Shown here: positions 17,859 through 26,391 of the stretch, piece after piece
Layout: every line of letters starts with the position of its first letter
Position numbering within the stretch: position 1 is the first letter of the stretch
Origin: an uncultured Bacteroidales bacterium
Lineage (GTDB): Bacteria; Bacteroidota; Bacteroidia; Bacteroidales; P3
Length of the DNA: 42,157 nucleotides
Assembly: GCA_900319865.1 (NCBI GenBank)
Contig: ONQD01000019.1
Coordinates: 1-42,157 of the forward strand
Direction: 5' to 3'
Translations under genes and position numbers: made by a program
The notes under the pieces: model-generated
What the model was told of the DNA's origin: nothing
Seen by the model: only the letters and a program-made list of their open reading frames with translations
The model's database searches: none

Positions 17859-19268
17859 ATGGAGGTAATACGCAAGCTATTTGAACAATGGAGCGGGGTA
17901 TCCTGCACTGAGATACTATCTTTGGGTGCCAATGGTAGCAATCGCCGCTATTGGCGAGTGATAGGGGATGGGTGTAGCTGTATTGCGGCAGAAAACAACG
18001 ATGTGCGGGAGAATGAAGCCTTCATTTACTACAGTAGTGCTTTGCGGGAACAGGGAATACGTGTGCCCGAAGTGTATGCCGTGAGTGAAGACAGATGTCA
18101 TTATCTGCAGCAAGACCTTGGCGATATAACGCTGTACAGTATTCTTTTCGACAAGAGAAGGAACGGAGGTGGATTTGACAACGAGATGGTGGAATTGTAC
18201 AAGAGGGTGCTGGACGACTTGACAGAAATACAATTGGCGGGACGTGGTCTGGATTACAGTAAAGCCTATCCGCGAAGCGATTTTGACGCACAGTCGATAC
18301 AATGGGATCTCAACTACTTCAAATACTATTTTCTAAAACTAAAATACATCCCCTTTGACGAGCAATTGCTGGAACAGGACTATCAAACACTGATACAATA
18401 TCTTTTAGACACTGACTGTGGGTATTTCATGTATCGTGACTTCCAGTCGCGAAATATCATGTTGAAAGATGGAGAGTTATATTATATAGACTTCCAAGGG
18501 GGTAGGAGAGGGGCAGCCCAATATGACGTGGCATCTCTACTTTTCAGTGCTAAAAGTGACATACCGGATGCTATCCGCACCGAACTGCTAAACTATTATG
18601 TCAATTGTTTGAGCAGTCGTGTGGCAATAGACAAAGAGGACTTTAAGCAACATTACTATGGATATGTGCTTATCCGCATCATGCAAGCCATGGGAGCATA
18701 CGGGTATCGGGGGTACTTCGAAAAGAAAGACTACTTTATTGAAAGTATTCCACTGGCTATCCGGAACCTGCGCAGCGTGATTGAGAAAATAGATTTACCC
18801 ATAGAGATTCCCCACCTGAAAGGCGTTTGGAAAACCATTGTGGCAATGGAGGAAGGTTGTTCAGAACAGCAAATCAATACTGGACTGACAGTGACGGTGA
18901 ACAGCTTTTCGTACAAAAAAGGACTGCCGCAAGACCCGTCTGGAAATGGAGGAGGATATATGTTTGACTGTCGGGCACTGCCGAATCCTGGGCGTTATCC
19001 TGAATATCGTTGTTACACTGGGAAGGACCAGCCGGTAATAGATTTCCTTCAAGGAGATCCTAAAGTAGAGCGTTTTCTTGAAGCGGCAGAAATGTTGGTT
19101 GGCGACTCAATTACGAAATATTTGGAACGAAAGTTCACTAGTTTGAGTGTCAGTTTTGGCTGCACAGGTGGCCAACACAGGTCAGTTTTTTGTGCTGAAC
19201 GGATGGCTAAGTGGATTGCGGAAAATTTTCAATGCCATGTAGTTATAAATCATCGTGAGCAACAATAA
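17859..19268 (+). CDS. APH-family sugar kinase fused to a RapZ C-terminal domain
   Basis: A 469-residue two-domain protein. Residues 1-330 have the aminoglycoside-phosphotransferase/AmgK fold: a phosphate-binding loop SLGANGSNRRYW (21-32), the catalytic segment YRDFQSRNIML (192-202, Asp194 and Asn199) and metal-binding DFQGG with Asp211. AmgK phosphorylates N-acetylmuramate/N-acetylglucosamine at C1 in cell-wall recycling. Residues 342-469 match the C-terminal domain of RapZ, including VNSFSYKKGLP, FDCRALPNP (369-377) and GCTGGQHRSV (434-443); in E. coli this domain binds glucosamine-6-phosphate. The RapZ N-terminal P-loop domain is absent, replaced by the kinase. It lies 17 bp after bactofilin. 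Sugar specificity is inferred; no MurU-like nucleotidyltransferase is adjacent. Confidence 0.88.
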   Translation: MEVIRKLFEQWSGVSCTEILSLGANGSNRRYWRVIGDGCSCIAAENNDVRENEAFIYYSSALREQGIRVPEVYAVSEDRCHYLQQDLGDITLYSILFDKRRNGGGFDNEMVELYKRVLDDLTEIQLAGRGLDYSKAYPRSDFDAQSIQWDLNYFKYYFLKLKYIPFDEQLLEQDYQTLIQYLLDTDCGYFMYRDFQSRNIMLKDGELYYIDFQGGRRGAAQYDVASLLFSAKSDIPDAIRTELLNYYVNCLSSRVAIDKEDFKQHYYGYVLIRIMQAMGAYGYRGYFEKKDYFIESIPLAIRNLRSVIEKIDLPIEIPHLKGVWKTIVAMEEGCSEQQINTGLTVTVNSFSYKKGLPQDPSGNGGGYMFDCRALPNPGRYPEYRCYTGKDQPVIDFLQGDPKVERFLEAAEMLVGDSITKYLERKFTSLSVSFGCTGGQHRSVFCAERMAKWIAENFQCHVVINHREQQ

Positions 19269-19311
19269 AAAAAACTTTTCACTTTTTTTTCTCCACTTCT
19301 TACTTTTTTCG

Positions 19312-19319
19312 TATCTTTG
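19312..19319 (+). promoter_or_regulatory. Putative -7 element for the 19366 gene cluster
   Basis: TATCTTTG followed by CA, full match to TAnnTTTG, preceded by a T-rich tract and 46 bp before the ATG at 19366. It probably drives at least the next one or two genes. Confidence 0.6.
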
Positions 19320-19365
19320 CAAACTGATTTACAAGTTATAGAAAAACAAAAAATAGTTATATAAC

Positions 19366-20031
19366 ATGAAAAACAAAACATTAATCCAGATCCTGTTAGG
19401 CATTGTGATTGTAGGCCTTGCCGTATGGCTGTATCTCAGCATTATGGAACCTGTTAAATTCGACAATGAGTACACGAAACGTCGTGATGCATGTGCCGAA
19501 AAACTGAAAGCAATACGTACACTCGAAGAAGCGTATAAGAACACTTATGGTCACTACACTGGCAGTTTTGACACTCTGTTTAACAGACTGATCAATGAGG
19601 ATAGTTTGAGTGTGGTGAACAAAAACATCAACTATGATAAGATTCCCGAAGGCGTCGACATCAATGAGATGACCGAAGCTGAGCAGATAAAGGCCGGTTA
19701 TGTAAGCCGAGTGACGGAATACGTCAATCCTATTGAGAATCTCCGTAAAAACAAGAAATTCAATCTTACCAACGAACAGATTCAAAACCTTCGCTATATT
19801 CCTTATCCCCGCGATGTGCAGAAAGAATTCCAACTCCAGGCTGGATATATAGAGAAGAGCGGTTATCAGATGCCCGTGTTTGAGTGCCTTGTAATGATGG
19901 AAGACCTTCTCGCCGACCTCGACCATCAGTTGGTAGTGAACAAGATTGCCGAGCTGAATCAAAATCAACGTTTCCCCGGTTGGAAAGTTGGAGACATGAC
20001 TCAGGCCATCACTGACGGTAACTTTGAATAA
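19366..20031 (+). CDS. Membrane-anchored protein of unknown function
   Basis: A 221-residue protein with one N-terminal hydrophobic segment (about residues 6-26) and a hydrophilic remainder that should face the periplasm. After the anchor comes a charged helical stretch (EYTKRRDACAEKLKAIRTLEEAYKN, residues 35-59, quoted here only as its position and character: Lys/Arg/Glu-rich), resembling the start of pilin-like or coiled regions. No catalytic motif is visible. I do not recognise a named family, though proteins of this size and layout are common in Bacteroidales. It has its own promoter and precedes DUF3822 by 66 bp. Confidence 0.75.
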   Translation: MKNKTLIQILLGIVIVGLAVWLYLSIMEPVKFDNEYTKRRDACAEKLKAIRTLEEAYKNTYGHYTGSFDTLFNRLINEDSLSVVNKNINYDKIPEGVDINEMTEAEQIKAGYVSRVTEYVNPIENLRKNKKFNLTNEQIQNLRYIPYPRDVQKEFQLQAGYIEKSGYQMPVFECLVMMEDLLADLDHQLVVNKIAELNQNQRFPGWKVGDMTQAITDGNFE

Positions 20032-20097
20032 TTGGTGGAAACCGTCATGTCAGAGTCCATTCCAATCGGTCTCCATGCGGTTAAATAAAGATTAGAA

Positions 20098-20925
20098 ATG
20101 TCGAACCAGGTCACAACTTTTATCACTACAGATAAGAAGGTGGCTTATAACGAAACAAGATTATCCATTTGCCTACGGGCAGATGGATTTTCTTTTTCAG
20201 TGGCCACCATGGAAAGTGAGTTGCTAACGGTGGGTGATGTGCTTTTTGACGAGGTGTCGAAAAACAATCCCGTGAAAGCGGTGAAAGAGATGTTGGCGGA
20301 ATGGAATATTTCCACTTTCGGACACAAACAGATGCGACTAATAGTAGAGTCGAATCAGTTTGCATGGATTCCCGAGCATCTCTACAACAGTGAACAGGAT
20401 CGGCAGTACTTGGCTTTGGTCTCCGCTCCATCATTCGAAGGATTAGGCATTTACCATATAAAAGTACCAATTATTAATTCATACTTGGTTTTCTCTGCCC
20501 CGTACAATATTGTAACCTCATTCAAAGTCGGAATGCCTGGAATAGACGTGTATTGTCAACATGCATTGTTGGTGAACGAGATGTTGATGAGTCGAAGCAC
20601 TCAGCATCCTGTGATGTTGATGAATATTCGAGACAGGGTAGGGGACTATGTGGCTTTCTACAACGGCCAACTACTTTTAAGCAACAGTTTCTCCGGTGAA
20701 AACGAAGAGGAATTATTATACCATGGCATAGATCTCATGAAACAACTTCATCTTGAAACTCCCGATATGGAGCTGACAATGTGCGGAAATGTCAATAGAG
20801 ACATATATGCCCTTTTCCAACGGTTTTTCCCCAATGTGACCTTATATAATGGAATACCTTTTGATTATCAAAACCCTGCATTCCACAATCTTCACACATA
20901 CAAATACCCACTAATACTCTCATAA
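20098..20925 (+). CDS. DUF3822 family protein
   Basis: A 275-residue soluble protein. The N-terminal half with LSICLRADGFSFSV and the later FYNGQLLLSNSF, and above all its position immediately upstream of rsmD, fit the Bacteroidetes DUF3822 family. The fold is expected to be actin/ASKHA-like in two halves, but no ATP-binding motif can be pointed to. Function is unknown. It is 37 bp from rsmD in the same orientation. Confidence 0.8.
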   Translation: MSNQVTTFITTDKKVAYNETRLSICLRADGFSFSVATMESELLTVGDVLFDEVSKNNPVKAVKEMLAEWNISTFGHKQMRLIVESNQFAWIPEHLYNSEQDRQYLALVSAPSFEGLGIYHIKVPIINSYLVFSAPYNIVTSFKVGMPGIDVYCQHALLVNEMLMSRSTQHPVMLMNIRDRVGDYVAFYNGQLLLSNSFSGENEEELLYHGIDLMKQLHLETPDMELTMCGNVNRDIYALFQRFFPNVTLYNGIPFDYQNPAFHNLHTYKYPLILS

Positions 20926-20962
20926 ACACAGAGATGATATAACACAACTAAAGTCTAACATT

Positions 20963-21514
20963 ATGCGTATTATTGCTGGTTCATTGAAAGGTCGCCGACT
21001 CAATCCGCCTACCACTTTGCCCGTCCGCCCCACAACAGACATGGCACGTGAGAGCCTATTCAACATTTTGAATAACTATGTAGACTATGAAGACTGCACC
21101 GTGTTAGATCTTTTTGCCGGCACGGGTGCTGTTTCTATGGAATTCGTGTCGAGAGGCGTGAAAGAAGTGACAAGTATCGACATTAACAATCTGTGCACCG
21201 ATTTCATTAAATCTGCGGCACAACAATTTGGCGTAAAAAACCTCCATGTAGTCCGCACCGATGTATTTGACTTGATTAAAAGAGCATATAAGAAATTTGA
21301 CATCATCTTTGCCGATCCTCCTTATGCACTGGAGAATCTTGACCAGTTACCTGACCTCATCTTCAACCACAACTTGCTGACTGAAGATGGCATCTTTATT
21401 TTAGAACATCCCCGTGAATATCAGTTCGAAAACCATCCTCATTTTTGGCAGCATCGCAACTACGGCAAAGTGAATTTCACTTTTTTTGCCAACCAATTAT
21501 CCCCTGAGGAGTAA
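20963..21514 (+). CDS. rsmD: 16S rRNA (guanine(966)-N(2))-methyltransferase RsmD
   Basis: A 183-residue SAM-dependent methyltransferase modifying G966 of 16S rRNA. The start MRIIAGSLKGRRL is typical, followed by RPTTDMARESLFNIL, the SAM-binding motif LDLFAGTGAVSMEFVSRG (about 48-65) and the catalytic FADPPYAL motif near 114-121 (DPPY corresponds to the N6/N2-methyltransferase NPPY motif). The size is normal. Confidence 0.95.
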   Translation: MRIIAGSLKGRRLNPPTTLPVRPTTDMARESLFNILNNYVDYEDCTVLDLFAGTGAVSMEFVSRGVKEVTSIDINNLCTDFIKSAAQQFGVKNLHVVRTDVFDLIKRAYKKFDIIFADPPYALENLDQLPDLIFNHNLLTEDGIFILEHPREYQFENHPHFWQHRNYGKVNFTFFANQLSPEE

Positions 21515-21555
21515 AACCTTATTCTTGAAAATCAATAATAAAATACAATAATACT

Positions 21556-22503
21556 ATGAAAGCAGTTGTTAAAACCCAGTTTTCTTTCCCCAAACAGAAA
21601 AGTCTTTACGTAGGCAAAGTGCGTGACGTTTATAACATTGACGACAAATATATGGCCATGGTAGTGAGCGACCGCATCAGTGCTTTTGATGTGGTGCTCC
21701 CAAAAGGTATTCCTTATAAAGGGCAGGTATTGAACCAGATTGCCGCAAAGTTTCTGGATGCCACAGCCGACATCGTTCCAAACTGGAAGATGGCCACCCC
21801 CGATCCCATGGTGACTGTAGGATTGAAATGTGAAGGATTCCGTGTGGAGATGATTGTTCGTGGCTATCTTGCCGGCAGTGCCTGGAGAGAATACAAGGCC
21901 GGTGCCCGTACCCTTTGCGGTGTTCAACTACCCGAAGGCATGAAAGAGAATCAGAAATTCCCTTCTCCTATTGTAACTCCTACCACCAAAGCCGACGAAG
22001 GTCATGATGAAAACATCTCTCGTGAAGAAATCATCCGTACAGGCCTTGTATCCAAAGAGGACTACGATCAGTTGGAGAAATATGCTTTGGCTCTTTTCCA
22101 GCGTGGAACCGAGATGGCCGCTCAAAAAGGCCTGATTTTGGTGGACACCAAATATGAGTTCGGCAAACGTGACGGGAAAATATATCTTATTGACGAAATC
22201 CATACCCCCGACAGCAGCCGCTATTTCTATGCAGATGGATACGAAGAACGCCTTGCCAAGGGAGAGCATCAGCGTCAACTGTCCAAGGAATTTGTGCGTG
22301 AGTGGCTGATGGATAATGGTTTCCAAGGCAAAGAGGGACAAAAAGTCCCCGAAATGACCGATGAGATTGTCAACAGTATCACTGACCGTTACATTGAGTT
22401 GTACGAGCACATCACCGGCGAGAAATTCCAAAAGGCTGAAGAATGTGTGGATGTTACTGCCCGCATTGAAAAAAATGTGACTGAGTATTTGAATACTCTC
22501 TAA
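21556..22503 (+). CDS. purC: Phosphoribosylaminoimidazole-succinocarboxamide synthase
   Basis: A 315-residue SAICAR synthetase, the step of purine biosynthesis that condenses CAIR with aspartate using ATP. Visible signatures are [10 protein letters not shown] near 17-26, [12 protein letters not shown], the [16 protein letters not shown] stretch near 98-113, and LVDTKYEFG with [13 protein letters not shown]. The length is that of the longer (~310 residue) Bacteroidetes/yeast-like form. It is not grouped with other pur genes here; a CYTH gene follows after 18 bp. Confidence 0.97.
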   Translation: MKAVVKTQFSFPKQKSLYVGKVRDVYNIDDKYMAMVVSDRISAFDVVLPKGIPYKGQVLNQIAAKFLDATADIVPNWKMATPDPMVTVGLKCEGFRVEMIVRGYLAGSAWREYKAGARTLCGVQLPEGMKENQKFPSPIVTPTTKADEGHDENISREEIIRTGLVSKEDYDQLEKYALALFQRGTEMAAQKGLILVDTKYEFGKRDGKIYLIDEIHTPDSSRYFYADGYEERLAKGEHQRQLSKEFVREWLMDNGFQGKEGQKVPEMTDEIVNSITDRYIELYEHITGEKFQKAEECVDVTARIEKNVTEYLNTL

Positions 22504-22521
22504 TTTTACCTCCCTTTCCTT

Positions 22522-23007
22522 ATGGAAATAGAACGTAAATACCTTGTCAAAACACTGCCTGACAATCTTGAGCAATATCCCCACTATGAGATAGAACAGG
22601 CATATTTATGCACATCACCCACCTTGCGCATCCGCAGGATGGGTGATGAGTATATTCTCACAGTCAAGGAGCGTATCATCACCGAATCCAAGGCAATCCA
22701 CAATCGCGAAGAGGAGTTCTCTCTCTCGCCCGATAGCTACAAACGACTCCTTGCTAAGTGTGACAGCGGCCACATCGCTAAAACACGTTACAAGATTGAC
22801 CTCTACCGCCAAACCGGCAATGCTATCTATCAAGGCTTGATTGCCGAACTTGATATATTTCATGGTAAACATGAGGGACTTCTTCTTGTAGAAGTGGAAT
22901 TCCTCTACACCGATACTGCAAACTCCTTTATCCCACCCGATTGGTTTGGAGAAGATGTGTCAGCCGATCCTATGTATAGAAACAGTTTTCTTGCCTCAAT
23001 GGCGTAA
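22522..23007 (+). CDS. CYTH domain protein (triphosphate tunnel metalloenzyme)
   Basis: A 161-residue protein of the CYTH/TTM superfamily. The signature ExExK appears as EIERK at residues 2-6; further acidic/basic residues line the tunnel (TLRIRRMG, YILTVKE, AELDIFHG, LVEVEFL). Single-domain bacterial members usually hydrolyse inorganic triphosphate or other organic triphosphates; class IV adenylate cyclase activity is less likely for this subgroup. Standard length. Located 18 bp downstream of purC. Confidence 0.9.
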   Translation: MEIERKYLVKTLPDNLEQYPHYEIEQAYLCTSPTLRIRRMGDEYILTVKERIITESKAIHNREEEFSLSPDSYKRLLAKCDSGHIAKTRYKIDLYRQTGNAIYQGLIAELDIFHGKHEGLLLVEVEFLYTDTANSFIPPDWFGEDVSADPMYRNSFLASMA

Positions 23008-23022
23008 TATTATTACTTGCAA

Positions 23023-24633
23023 TTGAAAAAGATACCGCATACCTTTACCATTGTCTTTGCCCTCATTGTCATTGCCGCAGTTTGCACATGGTTCATTCCA
23101 GCAGGCGAATTCGTACGAGAGAGCATCACTATTCACAATGCCGACGGTTCTGTATCAACCCGTGAGGTGGTACAAAACAATTCATTCCATTATGTGGACA
23201 AGAACCCTCAGACCTGGCAGGTGTTTTCTGCATTGTTCGATGGATTTGTGGATAAGGCCGACATTATTATCTTCATTTTAATGGTAGGCGGTGCATTCTG
23301 GATTCTTAACAACAGCCATGCAATCGACGTAGGGGTGATGTCCTTCCTGCGCAAAGTATTGAAACTAAACAGATACAAGCTATTCCGCAAATTGGGTGTT
23401 GAAAACATCATCATCTCTCTTATTATGTTGATGTTCAGCCTCTTTGGAGCCGTATTCGGCATGAGCGAGGAGACCATAGCGTTTGTCATTATCTTTGTTC
23501 CGCTGGCCATTTCCATGGGATATGACTCCATAGTTGGTGTATGCATGTGTTATGTTGCTGCCCATGTGGGATTTGCCGGCGCCATGCTCAATCCATTCAC
23601 CATCGGCATTGCTCAAGGTATTGCCGAGTTGCCCATTTTTTCCGGTCTCGAATATCGTTTTCTCTGCTGGATTGTGCTCACCGCCATCGGCATCGCTTTT
23701 GTGTTGTGGTATGCCAATCGCGTAAAAAAACACCCCGAGAAGTCGCCCATGTATAAACTGGACGACTATTGGCGTCAACGTGCCCGCGAACAAGAACAAA
23801 ATCCTATAGAATATCACTCCCCGAAGTCGGGCTGGGTAATGTATGCCATCCTTTCTATAGTGATGATTGTCTGCGCAATCCTTCAACCGTCCACTGTCGT
23901 TGAGATTGGTGGGGGAGAGGTAACCCTTCCAATTCTGCCAATCCTTGCGGCTCTGTTTGTTATCTCAGGCTTTTTCATGCTGCGCAAGTCGGTACATTTC
24001 TTCATCCTTGACATTCTGCTTTTCACCATTTGTTTTCTGGTGGTTGGCGTACTGGGCTATGGTTGGTATGTTAAAGAGATATCCGCACTCTTCCTGGCTA
24101 TGGGCATTTGCAGCGGCATTGCCGATAGACAGTCGGCAGACAATATCGCCAAACTATTCCTGGCTGGTTGCAAGGACATTCTCTCTGCCGCACTTGTTGT
24201 GGGACTTGCCAGCGGAATAATCTTTATCCTTCGCGACGGCCATGTTATCGACACAATCCTTTATGCTCTTTCCTGTTCTTTGGCCGAGACGGGACAAGTG
24301 TCGTCGGTGGGTGTGATGTATGCTTTCCAGACAGCCCTCAACCTTATCATGCCAAGCGGGTCGGCCAAGGCAGCTTTGACCATGCCGATTATGTCTCAAT
24401 TTGCCGACCTCATCGGTGTAAGCCGACAAGCCACCGTGCTCGCATTCCAATTCGGCGACGGATTCACAAATATGATTACCCCCACCAGCGGAGTACTCAT
24501 AGCTTGTATCGGTGTCGCCAAAATCCCTTATGCCACTTGGGTTAAATGGATATGGAAATTTATTCTTTTCCTTATCATTATTGGTTTCTTGCTCATTTTA
24601 CCCACATTGTTTATCCCGTTCCCTGGTTTTTAA
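23023..24633 (+). CDS. YfcC/DcuC-type anaerobic carrier (amino acid or dicarboxylate)
   Basis: A ~536-residue membrane transporter with about a dozen hydrophobic segments. It opens with KKIPHTFTIVFALIVIAAV and GEF, the hallmark start of YfcC-family carriers, and has the conserved interior segments FGMSEETIAF and GFTNMITPTSGVL. The family imports or exchanges amino acids, peptides or C4-dicarboxylates; the substrate is undetermined. No ATG is available at the N-terminus: TTG at 23023 gives a start M-KKIPHT that fits the family best, while TTG at 23017 would add two residues. It lies 15 bp after the CYTH gene and 12 bp before the M28 gene. Confidence 0.85.
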   Translation: MKKIPHTFTIVFALIVIAAVCTWFIPAGEFVRESITIHNADGSVSTREVVQNNSFHYVDKNPQTWQVFSALFDGFVDKADIIIFILMVGGAFWILNNSHAIDVGVMSFLRKVLKLNRYKLFRKLGVENIIISLIMLMFSLFGAVFGMSEETIAFVIIFVPLAISMGYDSIVGVCMCYVAAHVGFAGAMLNPFTIGIAQGIAELPIFSGLEYRFLCWIVLTAIGIAFVLWYANRVKKHPEKSPMYKLDDYWRQRAREQEQNPIEYHSPKSGWVMYAILSIVMIVCAILQPSTVVEIGGGEVTLPILPILAALFVISGFFMLRKSVHFFILDILLFTICFLVVGVLGYGWYVKEISALFLAMGICSGIADRQSADNIAKLFLAGCKDILSAALVVGLASGIIFILRDGHVIDTILYALSCSLAETGQVSSVGVMYAFQTALNLIMPSGSAKAALTMPIMSQFADLIGVSRQATVLAFQFGDGFTNMITPTSGVLIACIGVAKIPYATWVKWIWKFILFLIIIGFLLILPTLFIPFPGF

Positions 24634-24645
24634 TAAATCGCTATT

Positions 24646-25785
24646 ATGAAAAGAATACTATTTTTCGCCTTACTCTTTCTTCTTTCCTGCAACCTTCAGG
24701 CGCAGGATTCCGCCTATGCTCGCAAAATAATCCGTACACTCTCGTCGGCAAAGATGCAGGGCCGTGGAACAAGCTACAAAGGCGATTCCATTGCCGCACA
24801 ATATCTTGCAGGAGAAATGCAACGCCTTGGCGTTCTCCCTCTTCAAGTCAATTATATGCAGCACTTCACATATAACTGCTACAGCCACGAGGGGCCGATA
24901 TCTCTGAGAGTCAACGGAACAGAACTGATGCCTTACACCCAATTCCGCATATACCCGTCATCCCGCTATGCAACCCCAAACAACCTTGAGAAGGCTTTAC
25001 ACAAGAAACAACTCAAAGACGGCACATGGCTTATCGGTGTTGAGAAGCTAGACACCTATGGCCCTATATTAAACACCGATCCGGCTAATCCAATTTGTAT
25101 TGAAGTATTAGATTCACTTTTGCCGAAACGTATTAAGAAAGTTGTAGCAGACATCCCGGTTAATTATCACCACGGCTATAAAACTCAGAACGTTGTAGGC
25201 TATGTACGCGGAGTAGTGGATACCATGATTGTCTTCACTGCCCACTATGATCATTGTGGAACCATGGGCGACGGAATAATATTTCCCGGCGCACACGATA
25301 ACGCAAGCGGAGTGGCTGCTGTGATGGACTTGGCACGCATGGCCACTCAGCAACGTCCATATTACACAATGGTATTCATGCTTTTGTCGGGCGAGGAATC
25401 AGGACTGTTGGGTTCACACTATGCAGTCGAGAATCCGCTAATTGATTTCAAAAAAGTAAAACTTCTCTGCAATATTGATCTTTTCTGCGGTGGAGACGAT
25501 GGTATTATGGTATTCAATGCTAAAAGCGATAACACAAAGCCATTCTTCGATAAAATCAAACATCTGAATGATGAACTCCATGTGGCCCGCGAAGTTCGTC
25601 CACGCGACAATTCAGCAAACAGCGACCATTATTGGTTCTCGTTAGTTTGCCCGTCAATATACATTCTCACGATGGGAAAACCATACGGTGGCTACCATGA
25701 TCCGTACGATACCTGCCAAGAGTGCGGCCTCGGTCACTATGTCGATTACATGAGCATAATCAAGCAACTGGCTTACCTGGAATAG
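24646..25785 (+). CDS. M28 family zinc aminopeptidase, exported
   Basis: A 379-residue co-catalytic zinc peptidase. The metal ligands and base are all visible: His200 in AHYDH, Asp218 in HDNASG, Glu250/Glu251 in GEESG, Asp278 in NIDL and His351 in YHDPYD. The N-terminus is a signal peptide; LLSC at 12-15 could be a lipobox, while cleavage after LQA near residue 19 is the alternative. It should act in the periplasm or at the surface, trimming peptides or processing N-terminal Gln/Glu residues. The adjacent YfcC-type carrier, 12 bp upstream, would be a natural importer for products. Confidence 0.93.
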   Translation: MKRILFFALLFLLSCNLQAQDSAYARKIIRTLSSAKMQGRGTSYKGDSIAAQYLAGEMQRLGVLPLQVNYMQHFTYNCYSHEGPISLRVNGTELMPYTQFRIYPSSRYATPNNLEKALHKKQLKDGTWLIGVEKLDTYGPILNTDPANPICIEVLDSLLPKRIKKVVADIPVNYHHGYKTQNVVGYVRGVVDTMIVFTAHYDHCGTMGDGIIFPGAHDNASGVAAVMDLARMATQQRPYYTMVFMLLSGEESGLLGSHYAVENPLIDFKKVKLLCNIDLFCGGDDGIMVFNAKSDNTKPFFDKIKHLNDELHVAREVRPRDNSANSDHYWFSLVCPSIYILTMGKPYGGYHDPYDTCQECGLGHYVDYMSIIKQLAYLE

Positions 25786-25825
25786 CAGTATTTGCCTTCC
25801 TAGAATAGCAGTGTTTTTCCATTCT
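25779..25825 (+). repeat. Imperfect 24-bp tandem duplication over the M28 stop codon
   Basis: Two units of about 24 bp, each starting with (G/A)GAATAGCAGT, lie head to tail; the first contains the TAG stop of the M28 gene and the second lies just beyond it. The second unit has several substitutions, so the duplication is not recent. Confidence 0.55.
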
Positions 25826-26342
25826 TTAAATCTCATCACAAAGTAGTGGTGCAATTCCTTACTTTACATAACGTAAATACTCGTAAATTCGAATTCCCTA
25901 AATTCCGAAGTATTTTATTGTAGCCATCACAACAATATGAACACTAACAAAGGATGTTAAAATTCAAGTAATTACAACATATTATTATGTAGAATGATTA
26001 TATGCAAATAAAAAAAATGAATAGTAAAGAATCGTAGATGATTCGTGGATGATTCTATTCTGGTATGTTCAATCTTATTTACAGCTTTCTTCGCTTATAA
26101 GCATATAAAATTTCCTTGGCAACATTTTAGTAACCTCGAAGGTTAATAAGAGCTAAATATGTGCTTATTAAAGGCTTAAGAGTTAGCGAAAGTGGAATGG
26201 TTGTGTATTCCTGAAATCGCTTGACAGATTATTGCTGGTTAAACTGATTGGCTTGTCAAAGACAGGTCATGAATTTGAAATTGATGGGAAAGATAATGAA
26301 ACAAGGTTGGGATAGTAAGTGAGTGATGGATAGAACAATAAC
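25786..26342. other. Long AT-rich intergenic region between M28 and TPR genes
   Basis: About 560 bp between two converging genes with no coding sequence. It contains the tail of a 24-bp tandem duplication, a group of GATGATTC repeats near 26025-26056, a 10-bp palindrome GCTTATAAGC at 26093-26102 and copy 2 of the dispersed repeat (26141-26260). Confidence 0.6.
26141..26260 (+). repeat. Dispersed intergenic repeat, copy 2
   Basis: Homologous to the reverse complement of 6836-6967. The right part (26208-26260) matches copy 1 at about 49 of 53 positions. The left part forms a perfect 8-bp inverted repeat, TTAATAAG at 26143-26150 and CTTATTAA at 26164-26171; a second inverted pair, TTGACA and TGTCAA, spans 26221-26258. 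Two hairpins and no ORF suggest either a small structured RNA or a miniature non-coding mobile element. Confidence 0.8.
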
Positions 26343-26372
26343 AAAAAAAGCCGTCGAGATGACGGCTTTTTT
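26343..26372 (-). terminator. Rho-independent terminator of the gyrA-TPR operon
   Basis: GCCGTC and GACGGC arms with a 5-nt loop, flanked by A and T runs on both sides; on the minus strand the stem is followed by seven T residues. It lies 20 bp beyond the stop of the TPR gene. The symmetry means it could also stop transcription coming from the left. Confidence 0.85.
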
Positions 26373-26391
26373 ATTGGTATACATTTTTGGA

